Below are positions 21,141-31,879 of a stretch of 64,000 nt of DNA, piece after piece; position 1 is the stretch's first letter; each line of letters opens with the position of its first letter. The notes beneath the pieces are model-generated. The model did not search any database, had not been told where the DNA came from, and saw only the letters and a program-made list of their open reading frames with translations. The position numbers and the translations under genes are program-made. The DNA comes from Rhabdophis nuchalis. Lineage: Eukaryota; Chordata; Lepidosauria; Squamata; Natricidae. The stretch spans positions 66,590,605 to 66,654,604 of the forward strand of contig CM077643.1 of NCBI GenBank assembly GCA_039707465.1. Reading direction: 5' to 3'.

Positions 21141-21440
21141 TGGTAAAATTGACAAAACTCTACAACCATGCACTGACAGTAAAAGAAAATTGTTTCCTTC
21201 CAGCTATTACTCACCTGGAGTTTTGCAGCCCATATATGGAAGCCCTAATCACTTTTCTCTTCAACAGTGAAAGAGCTGGCACCAGGTTAACACTTATCTA
21301 TTTCCTTAGAGGAGAATGAAAGGCCAGGCAACAGTGATTTTGTGGTTTTCTGATTGCTTGTGAATTGTTTGAGGTTTGTGGAATGAAGATATTGGTGGTG
21401 TGGAAATTCCTTGGATTAATGTTCTTTGTATGGTTAAGCT

Positions 21441-21671
21441 CAGGGGTGAAATTCAGCAGGTTATGATTGGTTCTGGAGAAGCGGTAGTGGACATTTTGAG
21501 TAATTCGGAGAACCAGCAAATACCACCTCTGGCTGGCTCCAGAGTGGGGTGGGAATGGGGATTTTGCAGTATCCTGGTCCTAGGAGTGGGGAGGTAATCG
21601 AGATTTCCCTGCCACGCCCACCAAGCCATGTCCACAGAACCAGCAGTAAATTTTTTTGAATTTCACCACTG
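21441..21671. mobile_element. hAT-type MITE (caggggtgaaattc family)
   Basis: A 231-bp element from caggggtgaaattcagcagg to gaatttcaccactg. The 8-bp duplication is gttaagct / gttaaact (21433-21440, 21672-21679; one mismatch). The interior contains tccagagtggggtgggaatg and ccacgcccaccaagccatg, shared with 40733-41041 and 43982-44224. Confidence 0.85.
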
Positions 21672-21690
21672 GTTAAACTGCAGTTTAAAA

Positions 21691-21789
21691 CAGGGGTCTC
21701 CAACCTTTGCAACTTTAAGTCTGAAGGACTTCAGCTCCCAGAATTCTCCAGCCAGCAAAGCTTAAAGTTGCAAAGGTTGGAGACCCCTG
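21691..21789. mobile_element. Foldback hAT-type MITE (caggggtctcc family)
   Basis: A 99-bp near-palindrome: the left end caggggtctccaacctttgc is mirrored by the right end. Flanks gtttaaaa / gtctaaaa (8 bp, one mismatch) support a hAT-type insertion. Relatives: 22768-22902 and 35139-35273. It sits 19 bp right of another MITE. Confidence 0.85.
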
Positions 21790-21945
21790 GTCTAAAACAT
21801 CAAAAACATTTATGCTAATTTTGAAGCAACAACATCCTCTTTGTTTAGAAGTGAGTTTGTGAACCTCAAGTCCATATTGGGGAACTTTCAAATGACATAT
21901 TTAAATCCTCCAAATGTCAACCCTTGCCCAATGTTTCTTTCTAAA

Positions 21946-21962
21946 TGTGTGTGTGTGTGTGT
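21946..21962. repeat. (GT)n microsatellite
   Basis: A short GT dinucleotide run. Between here and 22767 I identify no other element apart from a repeat-like phrase near 22500-22570 (ggatgagaagtgaaaagtct) that resembles LINE/Penelope 3' UTR text but is unassigned. Confidence 0.7.
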
Positions 21963-22767
21963 TTTACAATACTTTGAAATTTTGCTTTGAGAGAACAAAA
22001 TTTGAATAAAAAATTGGAATGTTGAAAATGGGATTACAGTGTTTATAATATGAAAATACATGTTTTATTCTAAGTGGAAGCAATCAAATCTTCCTTTCTC
22101 CACTCCATTGAAGATAATCATTAGTAAATGGCATTGATTACTTTTAATTATTTAGTATTCCTGTAAGCCTTAAAAGTCCCATTTCTGTACTACAACAGCA
22201 GCCTGAAAGCCATTTAAAATGTAACCTTGCAGCCAGAATTCTTTAGAGAGAATTTTGTCTAATTTACCATCTCACAAGTTATTGTTTTACCCGCACCACT
22301 GTAAGCTTTTGTTTGGGGAAACAAACTCTGCATAGGACTCTATAATAAATGAGAGATTATTTAAATCAGAGTGAGCAAATGCAACTTTGGGTTTAACCTG
22401 TATAGGTTTGCAACATTGACAAGGTGTTTCTCATCTTGGCAACCTATGTGGAAAATGGATCACAATAACTGTCTATGGAGATTCTCAGCCATCCAGGTCA
22501 TCCAGTCTGAAGAACTGAACTGAAGAAGTTTTTTGGATGAGAAGTGAAAAGTCTTCAAGGAGAAACAAAGGAAGTCCAGTTGCCTTTTGAGAAAGCACCT
22601 ATACTATTGTCATTAATTTTCCAAATATGTGGTTTGCTGAGTAATGGAACTTTTAATTGATCACATCTATAGGTCACCTACCTTGAAAAGGCTGCCATAT
22701 TCTCCCACTTTTCTTGATTTTCATCAGAGCTTTGTTTGCAAATTCCAGATCTGCTTAGATACTAAAT

Positions 22768-22902
22768 CAGGGGTCTCCAACCTTTGCAACTTTAAGTCTG
22801 AAGGACTTCAGTTACCAGAATTCTCCAGCCAGCAAAGCTGGCTGGAGAAGTCTGGGAGCTGAAGTCCTACAGACTTAAATTTGCAAAGGTTGGAGACCCC
22901 TG
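22768..22902. mobile_element. Foldback hAT-type MITE (caggggtctcc family)
   Basis: A 135-bp palindromic element with perfect 8-bp duplication tactaaat (22760-22767 and 22903-22910). It has the same arms as 21691-21789, with a fuller centre (ccagccagcaaagctggctg), so it can form a long hairpin. Confidence 0.92.
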
Positions 22903-22949
22903 TACTAAATGATAGCAATAGCAGTAGCATTTAGGCATATATATGTGTG

Positions 22950-23479
22950 TATATATGCTGGTCTTGTTGTATTCGGGTGTTTTCCCATGTAAGAATGAGA
23001 TTGTCTTTGCAATGTTTCCGCAAGATCTCACTTGCCATCTTCAGGCTTTGGTCTGTGGCTGCGTAGATGCCACCCTTCCTTAAACCTTTTGGGGGGGGGG
23101 GGTTGAGTACTGACTCTGTTGCTGTGAGTAGGTTGATTGGCTGTGCAGCTGCATCATGATTGGTACATTGATGCTGATTGGTCCTATTTGTGTGTTTCTT
23201 TTTATTTTGAATTTCAACAGCTTGGGTGGTGGGTGGAGCTTGTCTGTTGGCCAGTGCTGGTTTCCAGATATCTTGTAGGCGGGAGGTATCATCACGTTTG
23301 TTCATATTGTGAGGTTGTTTCTCTATTTCGATGGCTTCTCTGATTATTCTCCTGTTGAGTTGTTCAGCATTGGAGATCAATTTGGTTCCTTCAAAGTCAA
23401 TATCATGTCCTGTAGCTTTGAAGAGTTGGTAGAGGGATGAGGTTTTAAGTTGTTTTTTTACTGCATTTTTATATTTCAT
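22950..23479 (-). mobile_element. Penelope-like element, C-terminal part (split copy)
   Basis: The minus-strand frame continues the GIY-YIG domain begun at 24049-24240: KNAVKKQLKTSSLYQLFKAT, then IDFEGTKLISNAEQLNRRII, REAIEIEKQPHNMNKRDD, RLQDIWKPAL and, at the end, ILTWENTRIQQDQ. The REAIEI...H/QPHNMNKRDD...RLxxIW block follows the GIY-YIG motif in Penelope-like retroelements and contains the catalytic-site glutamate region. The frame is open for ~180 codons, so the copy is not very old. It is cut by the L3 insertion at 23480-24048 and lacks the reverse-transcriptase part. A poly-G run (about 23091-23102) disturbs the region. Confidence 0.8.
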
Positions 23480-24048
23480 TTTTCATTTCATTTTATTTGA
23501 TTTATAGACCGCACCAATCTCCGTCGAGACGGACTCTGGGCGGTACACAGGGAATTAAAACAACAATGAATAAATAACATTACAAAAGTTAAAAGAAATT
23601 AAATTATATACCTGTGCTAAAATACCCAATAAAAACTATCAAATCATTATTCTAATATAACTGAAGCTCTATCATGCCAAGACCTAAGTTCTAAGCTAGT
23701 CCAGCTTGTTGGAAAAGGTGTGTCTTGAGTGAGCGGCGGAAGAGGGGAAGGTCTGTGATAGTGCGTAGTTCGGGTGGCAGGTCGTTCCAGAGGGCAGGCC
23801 CTGCCACAGAGAAGGCTCTACCCCTGGGCGTCGCCAGCCAGCATTGACCGGCGGTCGGCACCCTGAGGAGGCCCTCCCTGTGGGAGCGAATCGGTCGGTG
23901 GGAGGTATGTGGCAGGAAGCGGTCCCGCAAATAACTAGGCCCTGAGCCATGGAGCGATTTAAAGATGGTGAAAAGCACCTTGAAGCGCACCCGGAAGGCC
24001 ACCGGTAGCCAGTGCAGCTCACGCAGGAGAGGTGTTACATGGGAACTT
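23480..24048 (-). mobile_element. L3 LINE 3' fragment inserted in Penelope-like element
   Basis: On the minus strand it encodes the C-terminal end of the L3 reverse-transcriptase protein: ELHWLPVAFRVRFKVL, then GSGPSYLRDRFLPHT, RGRAFSVAGPALWNDLPPE and, before the stop, FQQAGLA. The family 3' UTR (gcccagagtccgtctcgacg block) and an AAATAAAATG-type tail follow. It is a 5'-truncated copy whose reading frame is still open over ~105 codons. Confidence 0.88.
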
Positions 24049-24240
24049 CTGCGATGCGTGCATTTATTCTCCTATTGGTTTGTCCTATGTAAGTTGCAGG
24101 GCTGATTTTGCATGGAATTTTGTAGACTCCTTGGTTTTCTAGCTGGATTTTGTCTTTGGGATTTTTTAGGATTTTGGTTATTTTTTGGTTAGTGTTGAAG
24201 GCTGTCTTGATATTGCGCTTGTGGAGAATTTTGTGGTGGA
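24049..24240 (-). mobile_element. Penelope-like element, GIY-YIG start (split copy)
   Basis: The minus-strand frame reads KILHKRNIKTAFNTNQKITK, then QLENQGVYKIPCKISPATYI, then GQTNRRINARIA. GVYKIPC...TYIGQTNRRI is the GIY-YIG endonuclease signature (GVY and YIG pair, followed by the conserved arginine of the NRRI segment). The frame then runs into the L3 insertion at 24048 and resumes at 23479. GIY-YIG is the integration nuclease of Penelope-like retroelements. Confidence 0.82.
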
Positions 24241-24311
24241 GAGGTGGGTTGCTCCCAGTTCAGCCTGGATTGAGTGAGAGGCTCTGCTTACCCAACCGGA
24301 TGCTTCAGGCT
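24241..24311. mobile_element. hAT-type MITE fragment
   Basis: The phrase aggtgggttgctcccagttc and the segment cttacccaaccggatgcttc match, in reverse, the complete MITE at 51971-52133. A stretch in the middle is missing. It abuts the 5' side of the Penelope-like fragment. Confidence 0.65.
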
Positions 24312-24626
24312 GTGGGCAGAGTTTTCCTGCAATACTGTAAAGATGATGGCTTTAATCTACCAGATCTTTAATGTTACCACTAGTCTTTATTTTAGCCTCT
24401 ATATTCATGTGGAATGACAATTACTTTTGTTTCTAGAGCTCTCTCTGTTTAATTACACATTTATGACATATTACCAAATGTGATAACTTTTTACTGTAAA
24501 TGCTAATAGGTGCCATGGGACTGATACATCTGTTAAAATTATTAATTAAATAAATATCAAATAAAGTAGGAAACAATTTTAGCTATGTGAACAAAATATC
24601 TTGCTATTAACAAGTGATTAACAAGC

Positions 24627-24690
24627 CCTGGGTCCTCTGTGGAGAAGGGCGGGATATAAATTTAAATAAATAAATAAATTAATATGAAAT
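24627..24690 (+). mobile_element. L3 LINE 3' terminus
   Basis: gccctgggtcctctgtggag, then gggcgggatataaat and an (AAAT)n tail; only ~60 bp. Between 24691 and 25489 nothing else is recognised. Confidence 0.7.
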
Positions 24691-25489
24691 GAAATCTGAT
24701 TGAATGCATAACATTTCATGATAAGAATGAAAACTATCTGATTTAGAATGTCAGAAAAACCACTTTTATCGCTGTTAGTGTGAAACATATTGGAGCTTTC
24801 CTTGGTACCTTTTTCATCTTAGATTTAAACAATACAATAAGATCAAATTTATCCCTTCCCCAAAGAAATAATTAAAAATGTTCCATTTATCTGTACCCAA
24901 AAATCTTTCTCTGGTTTGCTTTATTTTATTTTAATACTTTATTTAGGATAAAGTCTGATCAAAGTAAATCCACAAAACACAGACAAAATCTGAAAACACA
25001 CGTTTACAATGATTTTTGAAAACATTTAAAGAAGAATGTTTATTGTCTTGTAAATCAAAGTTCCTTTGCAGAAAAATATTCTTTGTGCCCCTAAGTGGGA
25101 TTAAAAACAGAACAAGGCATTACAGTGCTTATAATAAAATCAATAGAAGGTATTGATTTTCATGAATTAATCCTACATCATCAAATGCACATTAAGCACA
25201 TACACTCAATGATGATGCATTAATTTGCTCATTTATCTTCTTGTAATTTTTGACATAGCTGCAACCAGCAGCAATCAAGAGATGAGCTGCCTTGAGCTAA
25301 ACATGATCTGAATCCCTGATAAACAAAGCAGCTCATACAATTATTAAATTTTATTCCTCTTACATTAGAGAGTAATAGTTTCATTAAGAAACTGAGGTAA
25401 GCAAGGGAACAGTTATTTCCCATTGCATGTCTTAATTAGCACTTGTGCTACATGCTACGTGTTCAATCTTTTCCCCAACAAATAGAGAT

Positions 25490-25560
25490 GATTAGGGGCC
25501 GGAGGCTAAAACATATAAAGAACGGTTGCTGGAATTGGGTGTGTCTGATTAATGCAAAGA
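25490..25560 (+). mobile_element. CR1 LINE 3' region, left half
   Basis: The phrase acatataaagaacggttgct, then ggaattgggtgtgtctga, is CR1 3' coding/UTR text that continues at 26309 after removal of the L2/Rex-like insert. The 6-bp duplication caaaga (25555-25560 and 26309-26314) marks the insertion. Confidence 0.7.
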
Positions 25561-26308
25561 CCTAAAATGGACATCTAACATAAAAAACATCATCAAAAAA
25601 AGCACAACAAAGTATGTTCTTTCTGCGCCAACTCAGGAAGCTCAAACTGCCCAAGGAGCTGCTGATACAGTTCTGCAGAGGAATTATTGAGTCTGTCAGC
25701 TGCACCTCTATAACTAGCTGGTTTGGTTCTGCAACCCATCAAGATAGATACAGACTTCAGAGGATAATCATAACTGCAAAAAAATCCCAATTACTACCAA
25801 CCTGCTTTCCACTGAGGACCTGTACACTGCACTAGTCAAAAAGAGGGCTGTGAAAATATTTATAGACACCTAGTGTCCTGGATATAAATTGTTTCAACTC
25901 CTACCCTCAAAATGATGCTATATAGAGCATTGCATACCAAGACAACTAGACACAAGAACAGTTTTTTCCCCTGAATGCCATCACTCTGCTGAACGAATAA
26001 TTCCCTCACTACTATCAAACAATTCACTAAGGCTGCATTACTATTACTATTAGTCTTCTCATCGTTCCTATCACCAATCTCCTCCCACTTATGACTGCAG
26101 GACTGTAACTTTGTTGCTTGTATCTTTACAATTTATATTGATATTGATTGTTTCCTGATTGCTTATTTGTACTGTATGACTATCGTTAAGTGTTGTACCT
26201 TGATGAATGTATCTTGTCTTTTTATGTACACTGAGAGCATATGCACTAAAGACAAATTTCTTGTGTGTCCAATCACATGGCCAGTAAAGAATTCTATTCT
26301 ATTCTATT
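25561..26308 (+). mobile_element. L2/Rex-like LINE 3' fragment inserted in CR1
   Basis: The plus-strand translation gives FFLRQLRKLKLPKELLIQFC, then GIIESVSCTSITSWFGSA, RYRLQRIIITAKK and, after frameshifts, KRAVKIF and RHKNSFFP. This is the C-terminal region following the reverse transcriptase in L2/Rex-type LINEs. The 3' UTR ends tgtccaatcacatggccagt followed by an (ATTCT)n tail. Insertion into CR1 is marked by caaaga on both sides. A second, minus-strand fragment of the same family lies at 47745-48200. Confidence 0.75.
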
Positions 26309-26640
26309 CAAAGAAGAACTAGGGGTGACATGATAGCAGTGTTCCGATATCTCAGAGGTTGCCACAAAGAAGAGGGAGTCACTATATGAACCTGAAGGCA
26401 GGACAAGAAGCAATGGATGGAAACTAATCAAGGAAGGAAGCAACCTAGAACGAAGGAGAAATTTCCTAACACTTAGAACAATTAATCAATGGAACAACTT
26501 GCTTTCAGAAGTTATGAATATTCCAACACTGTACGTTTTAAAGAAAAGATTGGACAAACATTTGTCTTAAATGGTATAGGGTTTCCTGCCTGAGCAGTGG
26601 GTTGGACTAGAAGACCTCCAGGGTTCCTTGCAACTCTCTA
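26309..26640 (+). mobile_element. CR1 LINE 3' end, right half
   Basis: Typical CR1 3' text: actaggggtgacatgatagc, caggacaagaagcaatggat, tttcctaacacttagaacaa, then gttggactagaagacctcca, running into a (CTCTA)n tail. Coding capacity is lost. Confidence 0.85.
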
Positions 26641-26700
26641 CTCTACTCTACTCTACTCTACTCTACTCTACTCTACTCTACTCTACTCTACTCTACTCTA
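26636..26700. repeat. (CTCTA)13 microsatellite
   Basis: Thirteen uninterrupted CTCTA units directly at the CR1 3' end, in the place of the usual CR1 terminal repeat. Confidence 0.95.
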
Positions 26701-27840
26701 CTCCATTCTGATTTTTATTTGACATTAGTGAAAGATAGCAGTGAGGTTCATTGCAACCCCACCCCATCTATACACAATAAAAAAGGTTTTTAGTGGAAAT
26801 GCATTTGCATTAAGGTGAGGACATTTCTCTCTTTGCTAAAAAAAAACAAGGCTTCTAATTTTATGAGCTTTGTAATTATGTTCAATTACAGAAATGTAGT
26901 TTTGTTACAGAATTTAGCATAATCAAATAAAGCTTGTGGTTCAACCACATAATCTCCCTGTTTTTCTTGTATCTGAACATATTTTTTCTTATTTTCTGAA
27001 TTATTAAACGAGATAGAATGCCAAAATCATTCTGGTATGAGCATGCCAAAGTATGTACGAAGTGTTATGGTGATGTAATTGTAATAGTCTTATTGTTGTA
27101 ATATAGTATATGGCTTATTTTCTTGGTCAATTGTTGATGACACTAAAATAGATTTAAAGATTTTACGTTATAAAGAGTTTCCAGCTAATGCAGATCTCAA
27201 TCTGAGTGATTTGAGTGCCAATGTAGGATAATATAGGCTATTTTTCTCTCTAACCATTTAATCTGGTTTCAAGGTGAGTTAAATCGCCTATGCACAACCC
27301 TAGTAATAAGTGACTCTGGAACTAAAAAAGTATTGTGGGGACCAAGGGCAGGGAGTAGGAGATTAAGACTATGAACATTGCAAATTGACACATTTACCTT
27401 TTGCATTCTGGGACAGTTTGACTGTTAGTGCTTTAATTGGAGTGTTTTATTTTCCTGGGGGAATAATTCACAATCTTCAAATCAAATGAATATATAAAAT
27501 TAGAGCACATGCACAACTCCTGCTGTGTCAATTTCCCTCCTTAGAAACATATTTTTTTGATTGGAAGCAATATGTGATTTCCTGCTGATTAAACTACATT
27601 GTGTGCTTATTGTCATAGATTGTAAAAGATTCTCGTCTACTAATCTTATACTTTTCAAATTAGAATAACATTTAGTAATTGCTGTAGGCACCCATTTTAA
27701 CATGTTTCCACATAAATATTTTCAACAGCAAAATACCAGCTCTTAAATATTTGAACTGGAAGGCATAAGAGTTTGAATGCTTCCTTGTTAGAGGTGTATA
27801 TTTGCAGATTTCCAATCTCTCATCCTATTTTTATTCACAA
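26701..27840. other. Intergenic, nothing recognised
   Basis: AT-rich sequence without a recognisable gene or repeat family. Confidence 0.4.
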
Positions 27841-28184
27841 CTAGCTGATAACTTGACATTGCCCAGGTATTTATCCTAATCCATACATTTGTCCTCAAAA
27901 ATAATCCCGGACCAAACATAATTTCTAATGTTGAATTTTCCCCCTTACCAGAGGGAGCCCCCTTGTGGAGTACTGTGAAGCCATTACCATAGCAACTCCA
28001 TTATGCTGTACAGTAGAATCAATTTTATGCCAGTACGGTAGAAACCATTTTAAGGGACAACAGGTGGTATCTTAACAGAACACACTCCCTGAGGGGTGCT
28101 AGGGGTATCTTACCCCCACAGAGAGTAAGTCATCTGTGTACCAAGTTTGGTTGAAATTGCTCAAGGCATTCCAGAGTTATGCTG

Positions 28185-28188
<4 letters not shown>
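27841..28188 (+). repeat. Unclassified dispersed repeat
   Basis: Starts with ctagctgataacttgacatt and ends with accaagtttggttgaaattg, then tccagagttatgctgg running into (AC)n. Both phrases are of a kind that recurs at the ends of dispersed repeats, and comparable text occurs at 28511-28560 and 29040-29140. Class unknown. Confidence 0.4.

Positions 28189-28239
<51 letters not shown>
28189..28239. repeat. (AC)n microsatellite
   Basis: An uninterrupted AC run of about 25 units, directly downstream of an unclassified repeat's 3' text. Confidence 0.95.
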
Positions 28240-28241
<2 letters not shown>

Positions 28242-28436
28242 CTATTTCGATCTATACTAGTCTCTCTGATTTATTTATTGATCAGCTCATAAAACTAACA
28301 CACATATTTAAAAAAATCACACAACGGAACTCATGGCTTTCTGTCTAGATGGTCTCTGGTGATGAGCCGAAAGGCAGAAAAGGAAACAGTATGTCTCCTC
28401 CATTAATTGGGGCCCTAACAGGGTGTTGTGGAACAA

Positions 28437-28510
28437 TTATATATATATATACACATACATACATACATACATACATACATACATACATACATACATACAT
28501 ACATACATAC
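28437..28510. repeat. (TA)n to (ACAT)n compound microsatellite
   Basis: A TA run passes into about 16 ACAT/ATAC units. Chance open frames through it encode only Y/I/H/T repeats. Confidence 0.95.
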
Positions 28511-29150
28511 TAGCCATTCCGGCCAAGCGTTGCTGTGGCCCAGTCTGGTTAAATGGCCAACCAATCTGTGTGAAGATCTACACCTGCACACACAAACACG
28601 TATAACCCCCAACCTACCTACCTCTCCCTCTACCTACCTACCTACTTTGAAGTGGAGAAGGGTTCCATGTGAACAGCAGTTGAACATGGGTCAGTCAGTC
28701 CTGAGAGATAGGTGAGTGCTGTTCCGAAGGGATGGGCGATGGCCTCAGTCATCTACATACCTACCTACATACCTACTGTATTTCTCCCTCTCTCTATCCA
28801 CCTACCTACCTACCACATTTCTCCCTTACTCTCTCTATCCCTATAGCTGCCTACCAACCTACTGTATTTCTCCTTGAATCTTATTGATAGAGTATTATGA
28901 CATGTTGTATTATGTCATCCTGTGGCTCACTGCTCTCTCTGTATCCATCTACCTACATTTTTTACATTCCTGTTGCGTGTACCTGGCACAGGTGTGACAT
29001 CTACACAATCCATATATATCATTGGTGCCATATTTGTAAGGAACGTTGTGTGAAAATTTGGAAGCGATTGGTGCAGTACTTTCGGAGATTTTTGAACAAA
29101 TTGTTGAATAAACTCATAGTTACATTTTTATTTATATAGAAAGATGGACA
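28511..29150 (+). repeat. Unclassified repeat region with CTAC-type microsatellites
   Basis: Begins tagccattccggccaagcgt, then tgctgtggcccagtctggtt. It includes several CCTA runs (28612-28650, 28755-28775, 28800-28815) and ends with gtgtgaaaatttggaagcga, then ttggtgcagtactttcggag. The ending resembles the text at 28135-28185 and is probably the same unknown repeat class. Confidence 0.4.
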
Positions 29151-29176
29151 TTGACAGTGAAGAATCAATTGTTTAC

Positions 29177-29390
29177 AGCTGGGGTCCCCAATCATAGGGC
29201 ATGGTTCAGTATGTATTTGTGGCCTGTAAGGGCCAGGCCACACAAGTGGTGGGTGAGCAAGCGAAGCTTCATCTGCGCATTCATGGGATCTAGGTTGCAT
29301 GCGAAACCATCTCGCTCCGATCCATAGAAAAATGATCTTCCATGAAACCTGTCTCTAATGGCAGAAAGGTTGGGAACTGCTACTTTAGAG
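29177..29390. mobile_element. Degraded hAT-type MITE
   Basis: Left end cagctggggtccccaatcat and right end ggcagaaaggttgggaact resemble diverged inverted ends of the caggggtccccaacctt type. Internal ggatctaggttgcatgcg and ggcctgtaagggccaggcc blocks are typical of one widespread family. No exact target duplication can be shown. Confidence 0.5.
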
Positions 29391-29927
29391 TTTTCTAAAT
29401 GCTATATCCTTTCCTGCAAAAGATGAAGAGAGAAAAAATGTGCATTAATAGCACTATAAAAATAATGCATAATATGAAATTGTTTTAACTGATATTTTAC
29501 TATAACCCAGACCAGATCGCCAGCTGGCAGTGACACTTTGGGATCTCAGTTAAAGATGATTGCACATAAAAATTATGTGCATGTGCAGAAGCAAAAAACA
29601 AGATGGCAGCGCCTATGCCACCTCCCAGAGAACCAGTTTGGGGGCTTGACAGGACTGGGTCACTGCCGGTTCCAGTGACCCAGGCTGCCAAACCACTACT
29701 TCAGCAAAACCAGTGCAAACCTGTAGGAACCCACCACTGCATTAGATTGACTTTCTGCCTCTAATACAGGCAGTCTACTGAAGCCCATCTTCAGATTACT
29801 ATCATTGTCTTAGATTGATGAATTGAATTACTGGCTCATATTGTTCAATATGGTTTATTTATTTTGACAGTCGTTTTCCAAAATCTTGAGCAGATATATT
29901 TGACATTAAGTATTACTTTTGTGTGTG
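29391..29927. other. Intergenic with a MITE-like right end
   Basis: The phrase gtaggaacccaccactgcat (about 29721-29741) resembles the right end of the cagtggtgggttc hAT family (2889-3193). The text before it (ccagagaaccagtttggggg, cactgccggttccagtgacc) may be its degraded interior. No matching left end was found. Confidence 0.35.
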
Positions 29928-30155
29928 TAAGTGTGCCTTTAAGAGAGGTTGGACTCCTGACAACTACATGGGACTAGTCATGATTTTTCTTTTTGACACA
30001 TTATTTATCAGGGGTTTGCAATTTTCTCCTTCCAAGAGTTGAAAGAGAGGAATTCGCCCAAGATCACCTAGCTGGCTTTGTTCCTAAGGTGGCTTCAGAA
30101 CTTGGGTGTCCCCAGTAGTACAGCAGTGCCATAATTGCTGGACCAAGACTTTTTG
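29928..30155 (+). mobile_element. MIR/CORE-like SINE
   Basis: In order: gtgtgcctttaagagaggtt, ggactcctgacaactacatg, cgcccaagatcacctagctg, gctttgttcctaaggtggct and a degraded 3' part. This order matches a widespread amniote SINE with a conserved core. Untranslated and old. Confidence 0.6.
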
Positions 30156-31879
30156 TGTATGTATTTTTATCTAAACTTGGGACTTTCTGCCTATAAAATT
30201 TGGTCTCTTGTGGCAAGATGGCCATTTTGCTTGATTACTTTTGGAAATAGAATACTGGCTTGGATAGATCTTTGACCTCATCCAGAACAGATTTTTAAAT
30301 ATCTTTTTAGGTTTCAGAGTCAAGACAAGGGACAGCAATCGAAGAAAAACTGTATTGAAAATCACACATTTTATTTGTGATTCTTCCTTGATAAGCTTTC
30401 TTTCCAATTGCCAATTTAACACAACCCTACTATAAAAATAGCAAACAGGAATTGCAACTTTTTAAAAAATTAGCCTTATATTCAGAATTTATCTTTTTGT
30501 ATTCTCAGTCATTTGATATTTTTTCCACTTAGAAAATAAAAGACTTCAAGTAGCAGCCTTATATTTACTCAACTAGTAAGCTCAACTGATTTCAGCTAGA
30601 TTTACTTTTTTTTAAAGTATACATAGAATTGTATACATTTAAAACTTAATTATTAAAGAGAAAGTCTTTGAATTTCACAATAAACATTCTTCAGATAGTG
30701 ATGTTACAGTGAAAAATATTTTATTTTAAAATAATTCGTGATCATTGAGCAGGACATTACATTTTCTGCTTCCAATTGTTGAGTTTTTGAATGAGTTTAT
30801 ACAAGAGAAAAATCAAAGAGTTAATTTTATTTCTAGTGTAAAGTGATAGAATCAAGTAAAACTAGAAATACATCTCAATCCAAAACTCTGACGCTATAGT
30901 TATATTCAGGATTAGATTACATCTTGACAGGAAAGATGAACTTTTTTTGAATTCCCTAAAATTAAGCATTCAAGAAGTAAATGTGGTTGCCATAGTAACT
31001 GACATTTCAGATCAAACCACAGCTGATAAAAATTTCTTTTGAAAAAAAGGAAATAGGTGGAATTCTTATAGCAAAGCAATTAGAATCAAAACCACTAAAA
31101 TAGTAGTAGATCTGAATACAGTATTTACCCTCCCTTGTTTCCTTTTATAACTTTGCTCTACATTTTAAGATGGAAAAAAGCCTTGGTTTTTAAGATGAAG
31201 AATGAAATATTCAAAGTATGTATTTGAAAATGTGAATGATTCTTTTAGTGCTCATCTTGTTCTTCTTCAAATCACACACAAGAGAAGCTATCTGGGATGA
31301 AAGTTAGCTGGGAAATGTTATTTTGTCCTTTGTGTGTAATTTACGGTTCTGTCATAACTTGGAGCTATGAGGAGAGCCATTTTTAAAAAACAAATCTATT
31401 TGGCATCTAGCTGAAACAGAAGTGATTCTTTTACCAGCATAATTCCCGTGATCCCTTTAGCAAATGTTGTTGAGAAGGAAGGGATATAGGATTGTAAGAA
31501 TTCTGACAAATGAACAGTAATATATCCCAAGGGACAATGGCGCAGATGCTTCTGTGACTCCTTTTTAGCTATCTTGCAGCTGGCTTCTAACCTTCTCAAT
31601 CTTTAAAGTCTGGGAACTATCCATTAAAAGTGATCTCATTCAGTATCTTTGCATGTATAGATAATTTTCCTCTTAATTTGGGAGCATGTGGCCAAGAGCC
31701 CAACATCCTGGTCGCTCAATATATATGTTTTAGCTTTCTTTTCTGTTTCGGACCTATCTACTTGAGGAGCAGAGAACATCCTATAATGGACAGAGGTAGA
31801 GAATACTGATATATGCAGTCCACTAAATGATAATTTGTTAGTTCATATAAAGTATTCCATCCATGGCTTGGCAGCATCT
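30156..31879. other. Intergenic, nothing recognised
   Basis: AT-rich; no repeat family or gene recognised in 1.7 kb. Confidence 0.4.

Noticed and set aside
28193..28645. Tandem repeats as a possible CRISPR-like array
   Set aside because: They are simple di- and tetranucleotide microsatellites in a vertebrate genome; no spacer-repeat pattern.
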